The notes: generated from the sequence alone by a model not told the origin. Numbered from the stretch's first letter, positions 53,535 through 64,000 are shown. The stretch is 64,000 bases of DNA from an uncultured Erythrobacter sp. (GCA_947495695.1 CANLZP010000002.1:434001-498000), one strand, 5' to 3'. Numbers and translations are program-made.

Positions 53535-54386
53535 TCAGCCACCCTCAACATTTTCAACCAGGACCATAGGGCCAATTGGACCGCGATCATCAATCCTGCC
53601 TTGGGCAGGATCCCAAAGGGCGGAAATATTGCCGTCCAGATACAAGGCGTTGGGGGTCTTGATTTCGTCCCGGAAAAAGCGAGCCAATTGGCCAAAGCTG
53701 AGCGGCGTTTCCGAGATGACAAAATGGGCTTTGCCCTCGCTATCAACGCCCACGCCATTGCGGATGATCTTTGATGGACCATCGTCCTGAATCTCGGGGT
53801 GCATCTCGCCATTGATGACCAGCATCGGGCCAGACTGCAGGCCAAATGTGGGACGCACGCTGACTGTCGAATAGAAGGCATCAGTTGTTTTGATCTGCCA
53901 ATCGCCGCCAGTGCCGTAAAACACGCCATTGGGCTTTAGGTAGAAGTTGCCTTGGCCATCTTCGCGATCAAGTTCGGCCAGCCGCTCGCCCGATTCCACA
54001 TAATAGCCGATCGGCAGCCCATCGGGATCGAACATGCCGCCATTCATGGCGAACGCTATATCCTGACCTTGCTCTGCATCAGACAGCGCCTTGAGTGAAC
54101 CATAAGGCTCATCGTCATTGTTGGAATGCGCAGTGGCGATCCGATGCTGGGCTGGGTCAGCAATGCAATGGGTCAGGGGAACCCCTTCGAAATCGATCAT
54201 AGTGCAGGCAGAATTGACCAAGGTCTGCGCCTCATCTCCCGATTGAACCGCACCATCTGCGGCGATCTCTGTGCCTTGGGATCCGCTGATATCAATCCGG
54301 GTAACGGCCTGCCCTGCAGGCTCCTGCTGGCACCCGGACAAGGGCACAATCAGCATAAGTGCGGCGAGGGGTACAATCTGCTTCAT
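53535..54386 (-). CDS. Predicted phosphodiester glycosidase (NAGPA-type) lipoprotein embedded in the trp operon
   Basis: Lipobox MKQIVPLAALMLIVPLSGCQQ; AFAMNGGMFDPDGLPIGYYVESG; LQSGPMLVINGEMHP; ALYLDGNISALWDP. Confidence 0.75.
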   Translation of the reverse strand: MKQIVPLAALMLIVPLSGCQQEPAGQAVTRIDISGSQGTEIAADGAVQSGDEAQTLVNSACTMIDFEGVPLTHCIADPAQHRIATAHSNNDDEPYGSLKALSDAEQGQDIAFAMNGGMFDPDGLPIGYYVESGERLAELDREDGQGNFYLKPNGVFYGTGGDWQIKTTDAFYSTVSVRPTFGLQSGPMLVINGEMHPEIQDDGPSKIIRNGVGVDSEGKAHFVISETPLSFGQLARFFRDEIKTPNALYLDGNISALWDPAQGRIDDRGPIGPMVLVENVEGG

Positions 54387-55882
54387 TGTCCAAATCCTGC
54401 TTCATCGGCAATGCGCGCCGCTTCTTGGGCGGCCGAGATTAATGCCCCGGCTTTGGCCTTGCACTCGGCCAATTCATAGTCGGGATCGCTGTCTGCAACG
54501 ATACCAGCTCCTGCCTGAACATGCATCGTTCCGTCTTTTACCACTGCGGTTCGCAACACAATACAACTGTCCACTGAACCATCAGGAGAGAAATAGCCAA
54601 CGCCGCCAGCATAAGCGCCGCGTGTTTCGGGTTCCAGTTCTGCGATAATCTCGCACGCTCTGATCTTAGGCGCTCCGCTGACGGTCCCAGCTGGAAAGCC
54701 TGCGAACAGCGCGTCGAGTGCGTCTTTATCGCCATCCAATTGTCCGATCACATTGCTAACAATGTGCATGACATGGCTATAGCGCTCGACCGTGTAACTG
54801 TCCGTCACCTCGACACTGCCGCGTTTGGCCACGCGTCCAACATCATTGCGGCCCAAATCGAGCAGCATCAAATGTTCTGCTCGCTCTTTCGGATCTTCCA
54901 ACAGGCTAATTTCGTTTGCCCGATCTTCTGCCAGATTGTCCCCGCGTGGCCTTGTCCCGGCAATCGGGCGGATGGTCACTTCGTCATTGCGTACCCGCAC
55001 CAGGATTTCTGGGCTGCTTCCAACCACGGCAAAGCCAGGCAGGTCGAGGAAATACAAGAAAGGCGAAGGGTTCACCCGGCGCAATGCGCGATACAGATTG
55101 AGCGGCGGCAGAGGAAACGGACAGGTAAAGCGCTGCGCCAACACCACTTGGAAAATGTCGCCTGCGGTTATGTAATCCTTGGCCGCGGCAACCATCGCCT
55201 TGTAATCATCGCCCGAGATTACCGGCTCGAGAGCCATATCGGGCAGATCGCCGGTTCGAGGGGCCGCAGGCTGTGATTGCGCCAGTCTGCTCAAACTGTC
55301 GTCGATCCGCTCTCCGGCGCGGGCAATCGCGTCCTCGCAATCATCGGCCGACCATATTGGAGCAACGCAAAACAACGCATTGGTCAGGCCATCGAACACC
55401 ATGATCAGGGTGGGGCGGACGAACAGCATGTCGGGCAGGGCAAGTTCGCTCTGCTTGGCACGTGGTAAATCTTCAACCAGGCCGATAGTCTCATAGCCGA
55501 AATAGCCAACCAGACAGGCCAAAGCAGGCGGCAAATCATCGGGTACATCGATCCGGCAAGATGCAGCCAGTGCCCGCAACTCATCCAAAGCGCCGCCTTC
55601 GCAATCTACAAAGGCATCGCGGTCAAAGCGCCAATTGTTGTTGATGGCGGCCAGATTACCCGATCCACGGAATACCAAGTCGGGGTCGAGCCCCAGCAGG
55701 CTGTATCGCCCACGGACTTCACCGCCCTCGACCGATTCCAGCAAGAAATCGCCGCGCCCTGGCTCGATCAGTTTTACCGCAGCGCCAACAGGAGTTTGTG
55801 TGTCTGCGATAACTTTGCGCCAAACAAGCGCAGGCTTACCGGCACGCAAATCGCGCGCGGCAGCATCCGCATTTTCTGGCAA
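54383..55882 (-). CDS. trpE: Anthranilate synthase component I
   Basis: VVGSSPEILVRVRNDEVTIRPIAGTRPRGDN; LLDLGRNDVGRVAKRGSVEVTDSYTVERYSHVMHIVSNVIGQ; GTVSGAPKIRACEII. TTG start preceded by a GGAGG stretch. Confidence 0.97.
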   Translation of the reverse strand: MPENADAAARDLRAGKPALVWRKVIADTQTPVGAAVKLIEPGRGDFLLESVEGGEVRGRYSLLGLDPDLVFRGSGNLAAINNNWRFDRDAFVDCEGGALDELRALAASCRIDVPDDLPPALACLVGYFGYETIGLVEDLPRAKQSELALPDMLFVRPTLIMVFDGLTNALFCVAPIWSADDCEDAIARAGERIDDSLSRLAQSQPAAPRTGDLPDMALEPVISGDDYKAMVAAAKDYITAGDIFQVVLAQRFTCPFPLPPLNLYRALRRVNPSPFLYFLDLPGFAVVGSSPEILVRVRNDEVTIRPIAGTRPRGDNLAEDRANEISLLEDPKERAEHLMLLDLGRNDVGRVAKRGSVEVTDSYTVERYSHVMHIVSNVIGQLDGDKDALDALFAGFPAGTVSGAPKIRACEIIAELEPETRGAYAGGVGYFSPDGSVDSCIVLRTAVVKDGTMHVQAGAGIVADSDPDYELAECKAKAGALISAAQEAARIADEAGFGQ

Positions 55883-55908
55883 TCGAGCGTTGGTCAGCTC
55901 CGCCTCCG

Positions 55909-57846
55909 TCAGCTTTCGCCAAGCAGCAGCTTGCGCACCGCTTCGATCGCGGCTTCATTCCGCTCAACGCCCAGTTCAAGGCGCATCGCAGCGGTCATCT
56001 GATCGGCATATTCGTTGGTCAAAGCGCCCTGCAACTGCCGTTGCGCAGCGGCAATCACCGGATCGTCAATCGAGACATCGTCAGTAGAAATGTCATCCAG
56101 ATCGACAATGAACCAGCCCAGATCATTGGTGGCTTCCAGACGTTTTACCGTGCCTTCTGCCATGCTGAACATCAGCACCAGTGGAGGTGGGATCTGCTGA
56201 TTCTGGCGGGTAATCAGATCTTGCCGGTTGAGATCGACCGGCTGAGCCTGCGGAAGTTGTGCTTCTTCTTCAGAGATGGCAGCGTTCAACGTGCCTTCGC
56301 CTTCCATCCGGGCCATGATGCGATCGCTGGCCTCCTTTGCCAAACGCGAACCTTCGGATAGGCGCCAAGCGAGCGTAACCTCTTCCGTAATTTCATCCAG
56401 AGGCGCCGTCGCCGACAAGGCAATGTCGGAAGCTTCGAAGATCAGGAAGTTCACGCCCGGCACCACTTCGGCCAATTGCGGTTGGCCTTCTTCCATCTGA
56501 AACGCTGTTTCCAGGACAGGCTGCAATTGAGGGGGTACACCGCGGCGCGGGTCATCATAAACTCGTCCATCGGCAGTCAATGCAGGCGTAGATGAAATGC
56601 TGATGCCCAGTCCCTCAGCAACTTCGCCAAGCGGGGTTCCACTGTCGATCTGCTCTTCCACTCGCGCGCTGAGATCAGACAGCGCGGCAACCCGGTTCTC
56701 ATTGGTCAATTGTTCGCGAATGGCTGGCGTTGCTTGGGCCAAGCTGCGTGCTGCAATGCTGCTGACATCGTCAACCCGGACCAAATGCCAGCCCAATGGA
56801 CCGCGGCGCGGTTCGGCAATGGTACCCTCTGCCGCTGCGAACACCGCATCTGCCACATCGGCATTGGCGCTGGTGACATATGCTTCACGCTCTATCGGAC
56901 CGATGCTGGTGGTGCTGAAGCCAGCTTCACGCGCAACACTGGCCAAAGACGCACCGCCATTAATCCGGTCACGCAGCGCATTTGCACCTGCCTGTGTTGG
57001 GACGATCAGTTGGGTCAGCGTGCGTGTTTCGCGCGCTGCATATTGGTCGGCATTGCTTTGATATCGCGCCGCAATTTCCTCAGCTGTCGGATCCAAGCGG
57101 CTGTCGATGCTTTCAATACCAAAGCTGGCATAGCGAATGACCCGGCGCTCGGGGCGAATGTAGCGTTCCTTATTTGCGTCAAAGAACGTGCTCAATTGTT
57201 CGTCGGTTGGATCACCCTCAGGTGCGAATGCGGCGCTTGGGATAAAGGCAAAGGCACCTTGCCGACGCTCTTTAAACAAGGACGCATAACGCAGAGCGAA
57301 TTTTTGGGGGAAGTTTGCTCCAGCCATAGCAGGGTTCAGAACTTGCTCGGCCAGCAAGCTGATCCCCAGATCTTCGCGCACCAAAGCATCGGTCAGATTC
57401 TGCTGCTGCAAAGCTGATTGATAAATTTCTTGCGAGAAGTTTCCATCGGGGCCTTGAAAGCCCTGAATCGACAGAATTTCGCTATTCACCAAGTTATCGC
57501 CGGCACGCAGTCCATATTTCTGTGCAAATCCGCCAATCGCAGCTCGATCGATCATCTGGTCCAGCACCTCGTCCAAGCCGCCTTGTTCAATAAAGGCGGG
57601 CAAAGTTATGGTTGGGTTGTCACGCCGGATCTGATCCACAGCAGAAGTGGTGGCGCGGCTAAACTCGACAGCATCTATACGTTCGTCGCCCACCACGGCA
57701 ACACGATCCCCCCCGGCAATGCCGCCAAATGTCGCATTGCCTGCAACGTCACCGCTGGCAAATGCGAAGGCGATAAGTCCTAGAAATGCCAATGTAATTC
57801 CAAGCCCGATCTTTGACTTGAAGAAGCTGCGCATGAAAGTGATCAT
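55909..57846 (-). CDS. PpiD/SurA-like periplasmic peptidylprolyl isomerase
   Basis: MRSFFKSKIGLGITLAFLGLIAFAFASGDVAG TM anchor; SurA_N-like and PPIC-like segments (GPLGWHLVRVDDV). Confidence 0.85.
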   Translation of the reverse strand: MITFMRSFFKSKIGLGITLAFLGLIAFAFASGDVAGNATFGGIAGGDRVAVVGDERIDAVEFSRATTSAVDQIRRDNPTITLPAFIEQGGLDEVLDQMIDRAAIGGFAQKYGLRAGDNLVNSEILSIQGFQGPDGNFSQEIYQSALQQQNLTDALVREDLGISLLAEQVLNPAMAGANFPQKFALRYASLFKERRQGAFAFIPSAAFAPEGDPTDEQLSTFFDANKERYIRPERRVIRYASFGIESIDSRLDPTAEEIAARYQSNADQYAARETRTLTQLIVPTQAGANALRDRINGGASLASVAREAGFSTTSIGPIEREAYVTSANADVADAVFAAAEGTIAEPRRGPLGWHLVRVDDVSSIAARSLAQATPAIREQLTNENRVAALSDLSARVEEQIDSGTPLGEVAEGLGISISSTPALTADGRVYDDPRRGVPPQLQPVLETAFQMEEGQPQLAEVVPGVNFLIFEASDIALSATAPLDEITEEVTLAWRLSEGSRLAKEASDRIMARMEGEGTLNAAISEEEAQLPQAQPVDLNRQDLITRQNQQIPPPLVLMFSMAEGTVKRLEATNDLGWFIVDLDDISTDDVSIDDPVIAAAQRQLQGALTNEYADQMTAAMRLELGVERNEAAIEAVRKLLLGES

Positions 57847-58073
57847 GAAATCGTTTATTCCCGGTGTTGGCTAACTTGCGGCCGTCTTGAGCAAAATCCC
57901 AAATCCAAGCTGCAGCGCACGTAAATGTTCTGGCGCAGGCTCTATATATCCTGCGACCTTGCCGCAACAGGTCTCAACGTCTTTTGACTGTATTGTCGCA
58001 GTCGGCTAGCCGACGCCGCCCGGCACCCCATATAATGCGTGTGCAAGATTCGTTTCGTTAACAGGATAAATAC

Positions 58074-58835
58074 ATGCCTCAGCGGCCATACATTGTCGGC
58101 AATTGGAAAATGAACGGCACGCGCGCCATGTTGTCCGAGGCTCGGGCGATTGATCGCGCGGCGCAGCGCCATATGAAAGTGGAGGTCGCGGTTGCGCCTC
58201 CTTATACGCTTATTCATGCGGTCCATCGCGAGGCAGCGCAGATCGCGGTGGGCGCACAAGACTGCCATCCCGGCCAGGAAGGTCCGCATACCGGAGATAT
58301 TTCCGCGACAATGCTGGCTGATGCTGGCGCCAAATTCGTGATCCTTGGACATAGCGAACGGCGCGAATCACATAATGAGAGCAATTCATGCGTTCAGGAC
58401 AAAGCGCGGGCAGCTTTGGATGCTGGAATGCGCGTGATCATGTGCTGCGGTGAATCCGATAAAATTCGCCAATCAGGCAAGGCAGAAGAATTCGTGATCG
58501 AGCAATTGCGCGAATCTTTGCCGGCTATGGAAAACGCGGCTGAAAATCTGGCGGTAGCCTATGAACCCATTTGGGCCATTGGAACCGGCAATAGCGCTAC
58601 GGTTGATGACATTTCCGCCATGCACACAGCCATTAGGGCGCTGCTGGTGGAGCTTTACGGTGTAGAAGAAGGCTCAGAAGTCCGCATTCTTTACGGCGGC
58701 TCGGTCAATCCAGACAACGCACGCGAATTGTTGGGCGCTGATGAAGTGGGCGGGGCGCTGGTTGGTGGAGCCAGCCTGACGGCGGACAGTTTCATGGGTA
58801 TTGCGCTTGCAGCTGGCGAGATTCAGGACAGTTAA
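58074..58835 (+). CDS. tpiA: Triosephosphate isomerase
   Basis: VGNWKMNGTRAML; ILGHSERRESHNESN; AYEPIWAIGTGNSATVDDI; ILYGGSVNPDNARELLG. Confidence 0.97.
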   Translation: MPQRPYIVGNWKMNGTRAMLSEARAIDRAAQRHMKVEVAVAPPYTLIHAVHREAAQIAVGAQDCHPGQEGPHTGDISATMLADAGAKFVILGHSERRESHNESNSCVQDKARAALDAGMRVIMCCGESDKIRQSGKAEEFVIEQLRESLPAMENAAENLAVAYEPIWAIGTGNSATVDDISAMHTAIRALLVELYGVEEGSEVRILYGGSVNPDNARELLGADEVGGALVGGASLTADSFMGIALAAGEIQDS

Positions 58836-58971
58836 TCCGGTTTACAACATTACCTTGGGCTAAGGTGCTTCGCTCTGACGAGGCTCAATCGGGCTTCAAT
58901 CGGGCCAAGCGCCTTGCCGAAACGGTCTCGCATCCCTAAATGCCCGTCACATTGCAATTGAGTTGAGTTTT

Positions 58972-59361
58972 ATGTCGCTTTTTCTGTTTCTAACCGTTCT
59001 TCAGGCCATCATCGCAGCCGCTCTCGTGGGCGTGATCCTTATGCAGCGCTCTGAAGGTGGTGGTTTGGGTATCGGCGGCAGCCCTGGCGGCGTCATGGGT
59101 GCACGCGGTGCGGCCGACTTTCTGACCCGCGCCACGAAATGGTTGGCGGTGGTGTTTGTTGCTTTGTCGATCGCATTGGCTGCAGTTGCGGTTGAAACGA
59201 CGGGAACGGACGAGATTTCATCAACACTGGATCGTAATGTTGCGCCTCAGGCTCCGGTCGATCCATTGGCTGTTGATCCGTTGACAGGTGCACCGGTGCA
59301 AACCGCACCAGCTGCGGATCCAGCAACCAGCGATGATCCGCTGGCCGACGTCACTCAGTAA
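58972..59361 (+). CDS. secG: Preprotein translocase subunit SecG
   Basis: LFLFLTVLQAIIAAALVGVILMQRSEGGGLGIGGSPGGVMGARGAADFLTRATKWLAVVFVALSIALA. Confidence 0.94.
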   Translation: MSLFLFLTVLQAIIAAALVGVILMQRSEGGGLGIGGSPGGVMGARGAADFLTRATKWLAVVFVALSIALAAVAVETTGTDEISSTLDRNVAPQAPVDPLAVDPLTGAPVQTAPAADPATSDDPLADVTQ

Positions 59362-59454
59362 ACCTTCTTCCAGCAACAAGTTTTCGACAGCACTGTGGAT
59401 TGCGTCATGACAATGATGCCATTTCGCTTGCGCCGAATCCGATTAGGGGCTTAA

Positions 59455-61101
<1,647 letters not shown>

Positions 61102-61257
61102 TGACGCTTTTATACAATTTTGTCCCGAGACGGGGCAATTCTGTCGTTTAGTTACAAATTTAACAGAAATTCCTTGCGCAATCAAAGCGGTTGTCCCTAG
61201 GTCTTGCCTCGGGCTCTAACTTTGGTTGGAGTGAAATTCGTTGATCAACCAGTTGTT

Positions 61258-61381
61258 AGATTGGCGCGAGCGCCAATCTGCAAAGGCTTGGCTCGGATCT
61301 GACCGTCTTCTGCGACCCGGACGGTGGGATCCGGTCAAGGCGGCGAGAACGTCGCGGGGGCGAGCCTTACGGTTCGCCCCC
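61258..61381. other. Three consecutive strong stem-loops in the pyrG-hsp20 intergenic region (candidate ncRNA and/or hsp20 3' terminator)
   Basis: SL1 61258-61279 AGATTGGCG-CGAG-CGCCAATCT; SL2 61294-61333 CGGATC..ACCGTC..GACGGT..GATCCG; SL3 61356-61381 GGGGGCGAGCC-TTAC-GGTTCGCCCCC. Confidence 0.55.
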
Positions 61382-61415
61382 ACTTGATTTTCAAAGCTTA
61401 ATTATCTGAAAAAGA

Positions 61416-61898
61416 TTATGCCGCTTCGGTGCTGTCGTCTGCTGCATCGGTTGATGGCACAGCTTCCAATTTAGTTGCGCCATTAACGGCGATCTTTTTC
61501 GGCTTCATCGCCTCTGGCACTTCGCGCAGCAAATCGACGGTCAGCAATCCATCGGCAAGACCGGCGTTTTCAACGCGGACATAGTCAGCGAGTTCAAAAC
61601 GGCGTTCAAATCCGCGGTTAGCAATTCCAATGTGCAACATGTCTGCTGCAACGCCATCTTCGTCGCGCTTGCGTCCAACGATGGTCAGCAGGTTTTGCTG
61701 AGCGGTGATATCGAGATCTTCAGGCCTGAAACCTGCGACAGCCAATGTGATGCGATAATTGTCATCGCCACGGCGCTCGATATTAAAAGGGGGGTAATTA
61801 TCGCCCGAATTGTTCCGTCCTTGGCCTTCCAAGAGATCAAAAAGATGATCAAAACCAACGGTCGTGCGGCGATAAGGAGTAAAATCTAGTCGTGACAT
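61416..61898 (-). CDS. Hsp20/alpha-crystallin small heat shock protein (IbpA-like)
   Basis: MSRLDFTPYRRTTVGFDHLFDLLEG; NYPPFNIERRGDDNYRITLAVAGFRPEDLDITAQQNLLTIVGRK; GIANRGFERRFELADYV. Confidence 0.95.
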   Translation of the reverse strand: MSRLDFTPYRRTTVGFDHLFDLLEGQGRNNSGDNYPPFNIERRGDDNYRITLAVAGFRPEDLDITAQQNLLTIVGRKRDEDGVAADMLHIGIANRGFERRFELADYVRVENAGLADGLLTVDLLREVPEAMKPKKIAVNGATKLEAVPSTDAADDSTEAA

Positions 61899-62000
61899 GT
61901 GTACAAATCCTCTTTTGAGCAATCTGAAGTATGATGGACCTGCACTAGGCAGCGTCCGGTTTAATGCACCAAGATCCCATTGCGGCTATCCGGTGCAGTC
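61899..62000 (-). promoter_or_regulatory. ROSE-like RNA thermometer in the hsp20 5' UTR
   Basis: Minus strand ...UUGCUC-AAAA-GAGGA-UUUGUACAC-AUG. UUGCU faces the SD AGGA with a G-G mismatch, the ROSE signature; upstream GGACUGCAC / GUGCAGGUCC can close a long-range stem. Confidence 0.75.
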
Positions 62001-62003
62001 CCT

Positions 62004-62032
62004 AAATAGTAATCACATTTTCCGCTTTCAAG
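62004..62032 (-). promoter_or_regulatory. Heat-shock (RpoH-type) promoter candidate for hsp20
   Basis: CTTGAA (62027-62032) - 17 bp - CTATTT (62004-62009) on the minus strand. Confidence 0.55.
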
Positions 62033-62076
62033 ACATCGGTGCCGGGATCAGGCACACCCAATTTCAAGGATTTCAA

Positions 62077-62340
62077 ATGGCCACTCCAAAGGTAGATATC
62101 TACACCAAATTCGGCTGCGGTTTCTGTTATCGTGCCAAGAGTTTGCTGGAGAATAAGGGCGTTGAATATCAAGAATTTGATATCACCATGGGCGGCCCAA
62201 AGAAGGCTGAAATGCTGGAGCGGGCTCCTGGAGCGCGGACAGTCCCGCAAATCTTTATCGGTGATACCTACGTTGGCGGATCGGACGAACTGGCCGCGCT
62301 GGAATCGGCCGGCAAGCTCGACGCATTGTTAGCGGCCTGA
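62077..62340 (+). CDS. grxC: Glutaredoxin 3
   Basis: MATPKVDIYTKFGCGFCYRAKSLLENKGVEYQEFDI...RTVPQIFIGDTYVGGSDELAALE. Confidence 0.95.
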   Translation: MATPKVDIYTKFGCGFCYRAKSLLENKGVEYQEFDITMGGPKKAEMLERAPGARTVPQIFIGDTYVGGSDELAALESAGKLDALLAA

Positions 62341-62343
62341 CAC

Positions 62344-63162
62344 ATGCGCATCGCGATCCTCCAGATGACCAGCGGGATCGACCCTGCCGCCAATGCCGAG
62401 ACAATCGTGAAGGCAGTCGCAGAGGCAAAGCAGGGCGGGGCGCAGATCCTGTTCACGCCAGAGATGGCAGGTATGCTGGATCGCAATCGCAAACGGGCGG
62501 CGCCCAAAATTGCCTTTCAGGATGAAGATCTGGTGCTGCGAGCTGTCCAGGCCACAGCGCGGGAAAACGGTATTTACGTCGCGCTCGGTTCACTGCCGTT
62601 GAAGCAGCCCGATGATGACCGTTGGGTCAATCGCAGCTTTTTGATAGACGCATCGGGCAACGTGGCAGCGCAATACGACAAGATGCATATGTTCGACGTC
62701 GCCTTGGCAACGGGTGAAACGTGGCGCGAATCCGCCGCCTATGCGCCCGGCGACAAGGTGGTAACTGTCGATGACACTCCATTGGGCAGACTGGGATTGG
62801 CTGTGTGTTACGACATGCGTTTCCCGGCTTTGTTTGAGGCCCTAGGACGCGCGCAATGCGACGCAATTTCTGTCCCGGCAGCTTTCACAGTCCCGACAGG
62901 GCAGGACCATTGGCACGTCCTGCTGCGTGCACGAGCGATCGAGGCAAGCGCCTTTGTCATTGCTGCTGCGCAGGTGGGCATCCATGAAGATGGACGCGAG
63001 ACCTATGGGCATTCCTTGGTCATCGACCCTTGGGGTGAGATTGTGCTGGATATGGGGGGCGAGGGCGCGGGTCTGGGATTCTGTGATCTCAATCTTGGCA
63101 GGATCGATGAAGTAAGGACGCAATTGCCAAGTCTTGCCAATCGGCGCTCAATGCCCAATTAG
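62344..63162 (+). CDS. Carbon-nitrogen hydrolase (nitrilase superfamily)
   Basis: LFTPEMAGML; YDKMHMFDV; LGLAVCYDMRFPALFEALG (E-K-C triad); YGHSLVIDPWGEIVLD. Confidence 0.93.
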   Translation: MRIAILQMTSGIDPAANAETIVKAVAEAKQGGAQILFTPEMAGMLDRNRKRAAPKIAFQDEDLVLRAVQATARENGIYVALGSLPLKQPDDDRWVNRSFLIDASGNVAAQYDKMHMFDVALATGETWRESAAYAPGDKVVTVDDTPLGRLGLAVCYDMRFPALFEALGRAQCDAISVPAAFTVPTGQDHWHVLLRARAIEASAFVIAAAQVGIHEDGRETYGHSLVIDPWGEIVLDMGGEGAGLGFCDLNLGRIDEVRTQLPSLANRRSMPN

Positions 63163-63170
63163 GCCAACTG

Positions 63171-63644
63171 ATGATTGTTTATGATCTCTCCTGTCAGGAT
63201 GGCCACCGCTTTGAAGGCTGGTTTGGTTCATCCGATGACTTTTCTGATCAACGCGATCGCGGGTTGGTATCGTGTCCGCATTGTGGCTCAAGCGACGTGC
63301 GCAAAGCACCAATGGCACCGGCGGTCCCTGCAAAGGGCAACACCCGCAGCGACGATACCGCTCCTCATACTAACAGCGCGCAGCCAGTGGCAAACCAACC
63401 CATGCCTGCCGAGGTGCAAAAGGCGCTGGCCGAACTCGCCAAAGCTCAAGATAAAGCCTTGAAGAAGAGCACTTGGGTGGGCGACAAATTTGCCGAGAAA
63501 TCGCGCGAGATGCATTACGGCGAAGCGGATGAGAAGCCCATCCATGGTCAAGCCAGCCCAGAACAGGCTAAGGAATTGATCGACGAGGGCATTGCCGTTG
63601 CGCCGCTGCCTTTTCCTGTTGCACCACCTGAAAAATTGAACTGA
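63171..63644 (+). CDS. DUF1178-like protein with zinc-ribbon motif
   Basis: MIVYDLSCQDGHRFEGWFGSSDDFSDQRDRGLVSCPHCGSSDVRKAPMAPAVP. Confidence 0.85.
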   Translation: MIVYDLSCQDGHRFEGWFGSSDDFSDQRDRGLVSCPHCGSSDVRKAPMAPAVPAKGNTRSDDTAPHTNSAQPVANQPMPAEVQKALAELAKAQDKALKKSTWVGDKFAEKSREMHYGEADEKPIHGQASPEQAKELIDEGIAVAPLPFPVAPPEKLN

Positions 63645-63681
63645 TTGCAACCGCAGGCCGGTCTGACTAAACGGACCGCAC

Positions 63682-63758
63682 GCGCCCGTAGCTCAGGTGG
63701 ATAGAGCATCAGATTCCTAATCTGGGGGCCACAGGTTCGAATCCTGTCGGGCGCACCA
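63682..63758 (+). tRNA. tRNA-Arg (anticodon CCT), CCA encoded
   Basis: GCGCCCG acceptor pairs CGGGCGC; anticodon stem TCAGA/TCTGG with loop TTCCTAA; T arm CAGGTTCGAATCCTG; terminal ACCA. Confidence 0.95.
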
Positions 63759-63765
63759 CTTTTGC

Positions 63766-64000
63766 TTAGCCCAGAAAACCTGCTGCCTTTGCGGCATCAA
63801 TTACGCCTTGAGCCAATTCCCGCGGGCGGTCTTCCTGGCAAAAGTGGCCGCAACCGCTCAAAATTTCATGAGGCTGACCCTTAGCGCCGGCAATCTTGCT
63901 CGAGAGAGTTTCGCCGAGGCCTCCGGTTACAGGGTCATCGGCCCCGAACAACGTAAGGAACGGTTTGTCAAAGGCGGCAAGACCTTCCCAGGCAGCTTCA
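63766..64000 (-). CDS. Alpha/beta-hydrolase, haloalkane-dehalogenase-like C-terminus (truncated by window end)
   Basis: Minus-strand frame open to the window end: EAAWEGLAAFDKPFLTLFGADDPVTGG...EILSGCGHFCQEDRPRELAQGVIDAAKAAGFLG*. Confidence 0.75.
   Translation of the reverse strand, partial: EAAWEGLAAFDKPFLTLFGADDPVTGGLGETLSSKIAGAKGQPHEILSGCGHFCQEDRPRELAQGVIDAAKAAGFLG

Noticed and set aside
55883-55908. trp attenuator/leader peptide upstream of trpE
   Set aside because: The gap to the upstream PPIase gene is only about 26 nt; no leader with Trp codons.
58836-58971. Repeated CAATCGGGC upstream of secG
   Set aside because: Only two copies of a 9-mer; no wider structure to support a function.

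Overview
This 64 kb window is a chromosomal segment of an alphaproteobacterium, most likely Sphingomonadales/Erythrobacteraceae-like judging from gene content and order. It is mostly housekeeping. In order it contains: an SDR C-terminus, a methyltransferase, rne, a cell-wall amidase, mrcA, prfB, an NMO-family protein, a YkgJ-like protein, a 2-hydroxyacid dehydrogenase, a tandem pair of related lipoproteins, a thiolase and an aldehyde dehydrogenase; then a complete nuoA-N operon followed by birA-coaX-rnj; an uncharacterised membrane/signalling cluster (36958-43588); gltA, gltX, comEC and lexA; a moeA/moaC/trpC/D/G/E block with a phosphodiester-glycosidase-like gene inside it; a SurA/PpiD-like foldase gene; tpiA, secG, pyrG, hsp20, grxC, a nitrilase family gene, a DUF1178 gene, tRNA-Arg(CCT) and a truncated alpha/beta-hydrolase. 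I saw no mobile element, phage, CRISPR or rRNA. The strongest leads are: (i) a bounded cluster whose histidine-kinase-like protein and Hpt-like protein both lack the phospho-acceptor His, together with a GT-A-like/membrane fusion protein and a divergently transcribed 878-aa membrane coiled-coil protein, with a perfect inverted repeat in the divergent promoter; (ii) a 33-aa one-TM microprotein locked by ATGA overlaps between nuoJ and nuoK, absent from the supplied ORF track, plus two more small membrane ORFs between nuoD and nuoE; (iii) a ROSE-type RNA thermometer and heat-shock-like promoter in front of hsp20; (iv) a structured 300-bp gap between pyrG and hsp20. All family assignments come from reading the translations; no database search was run.
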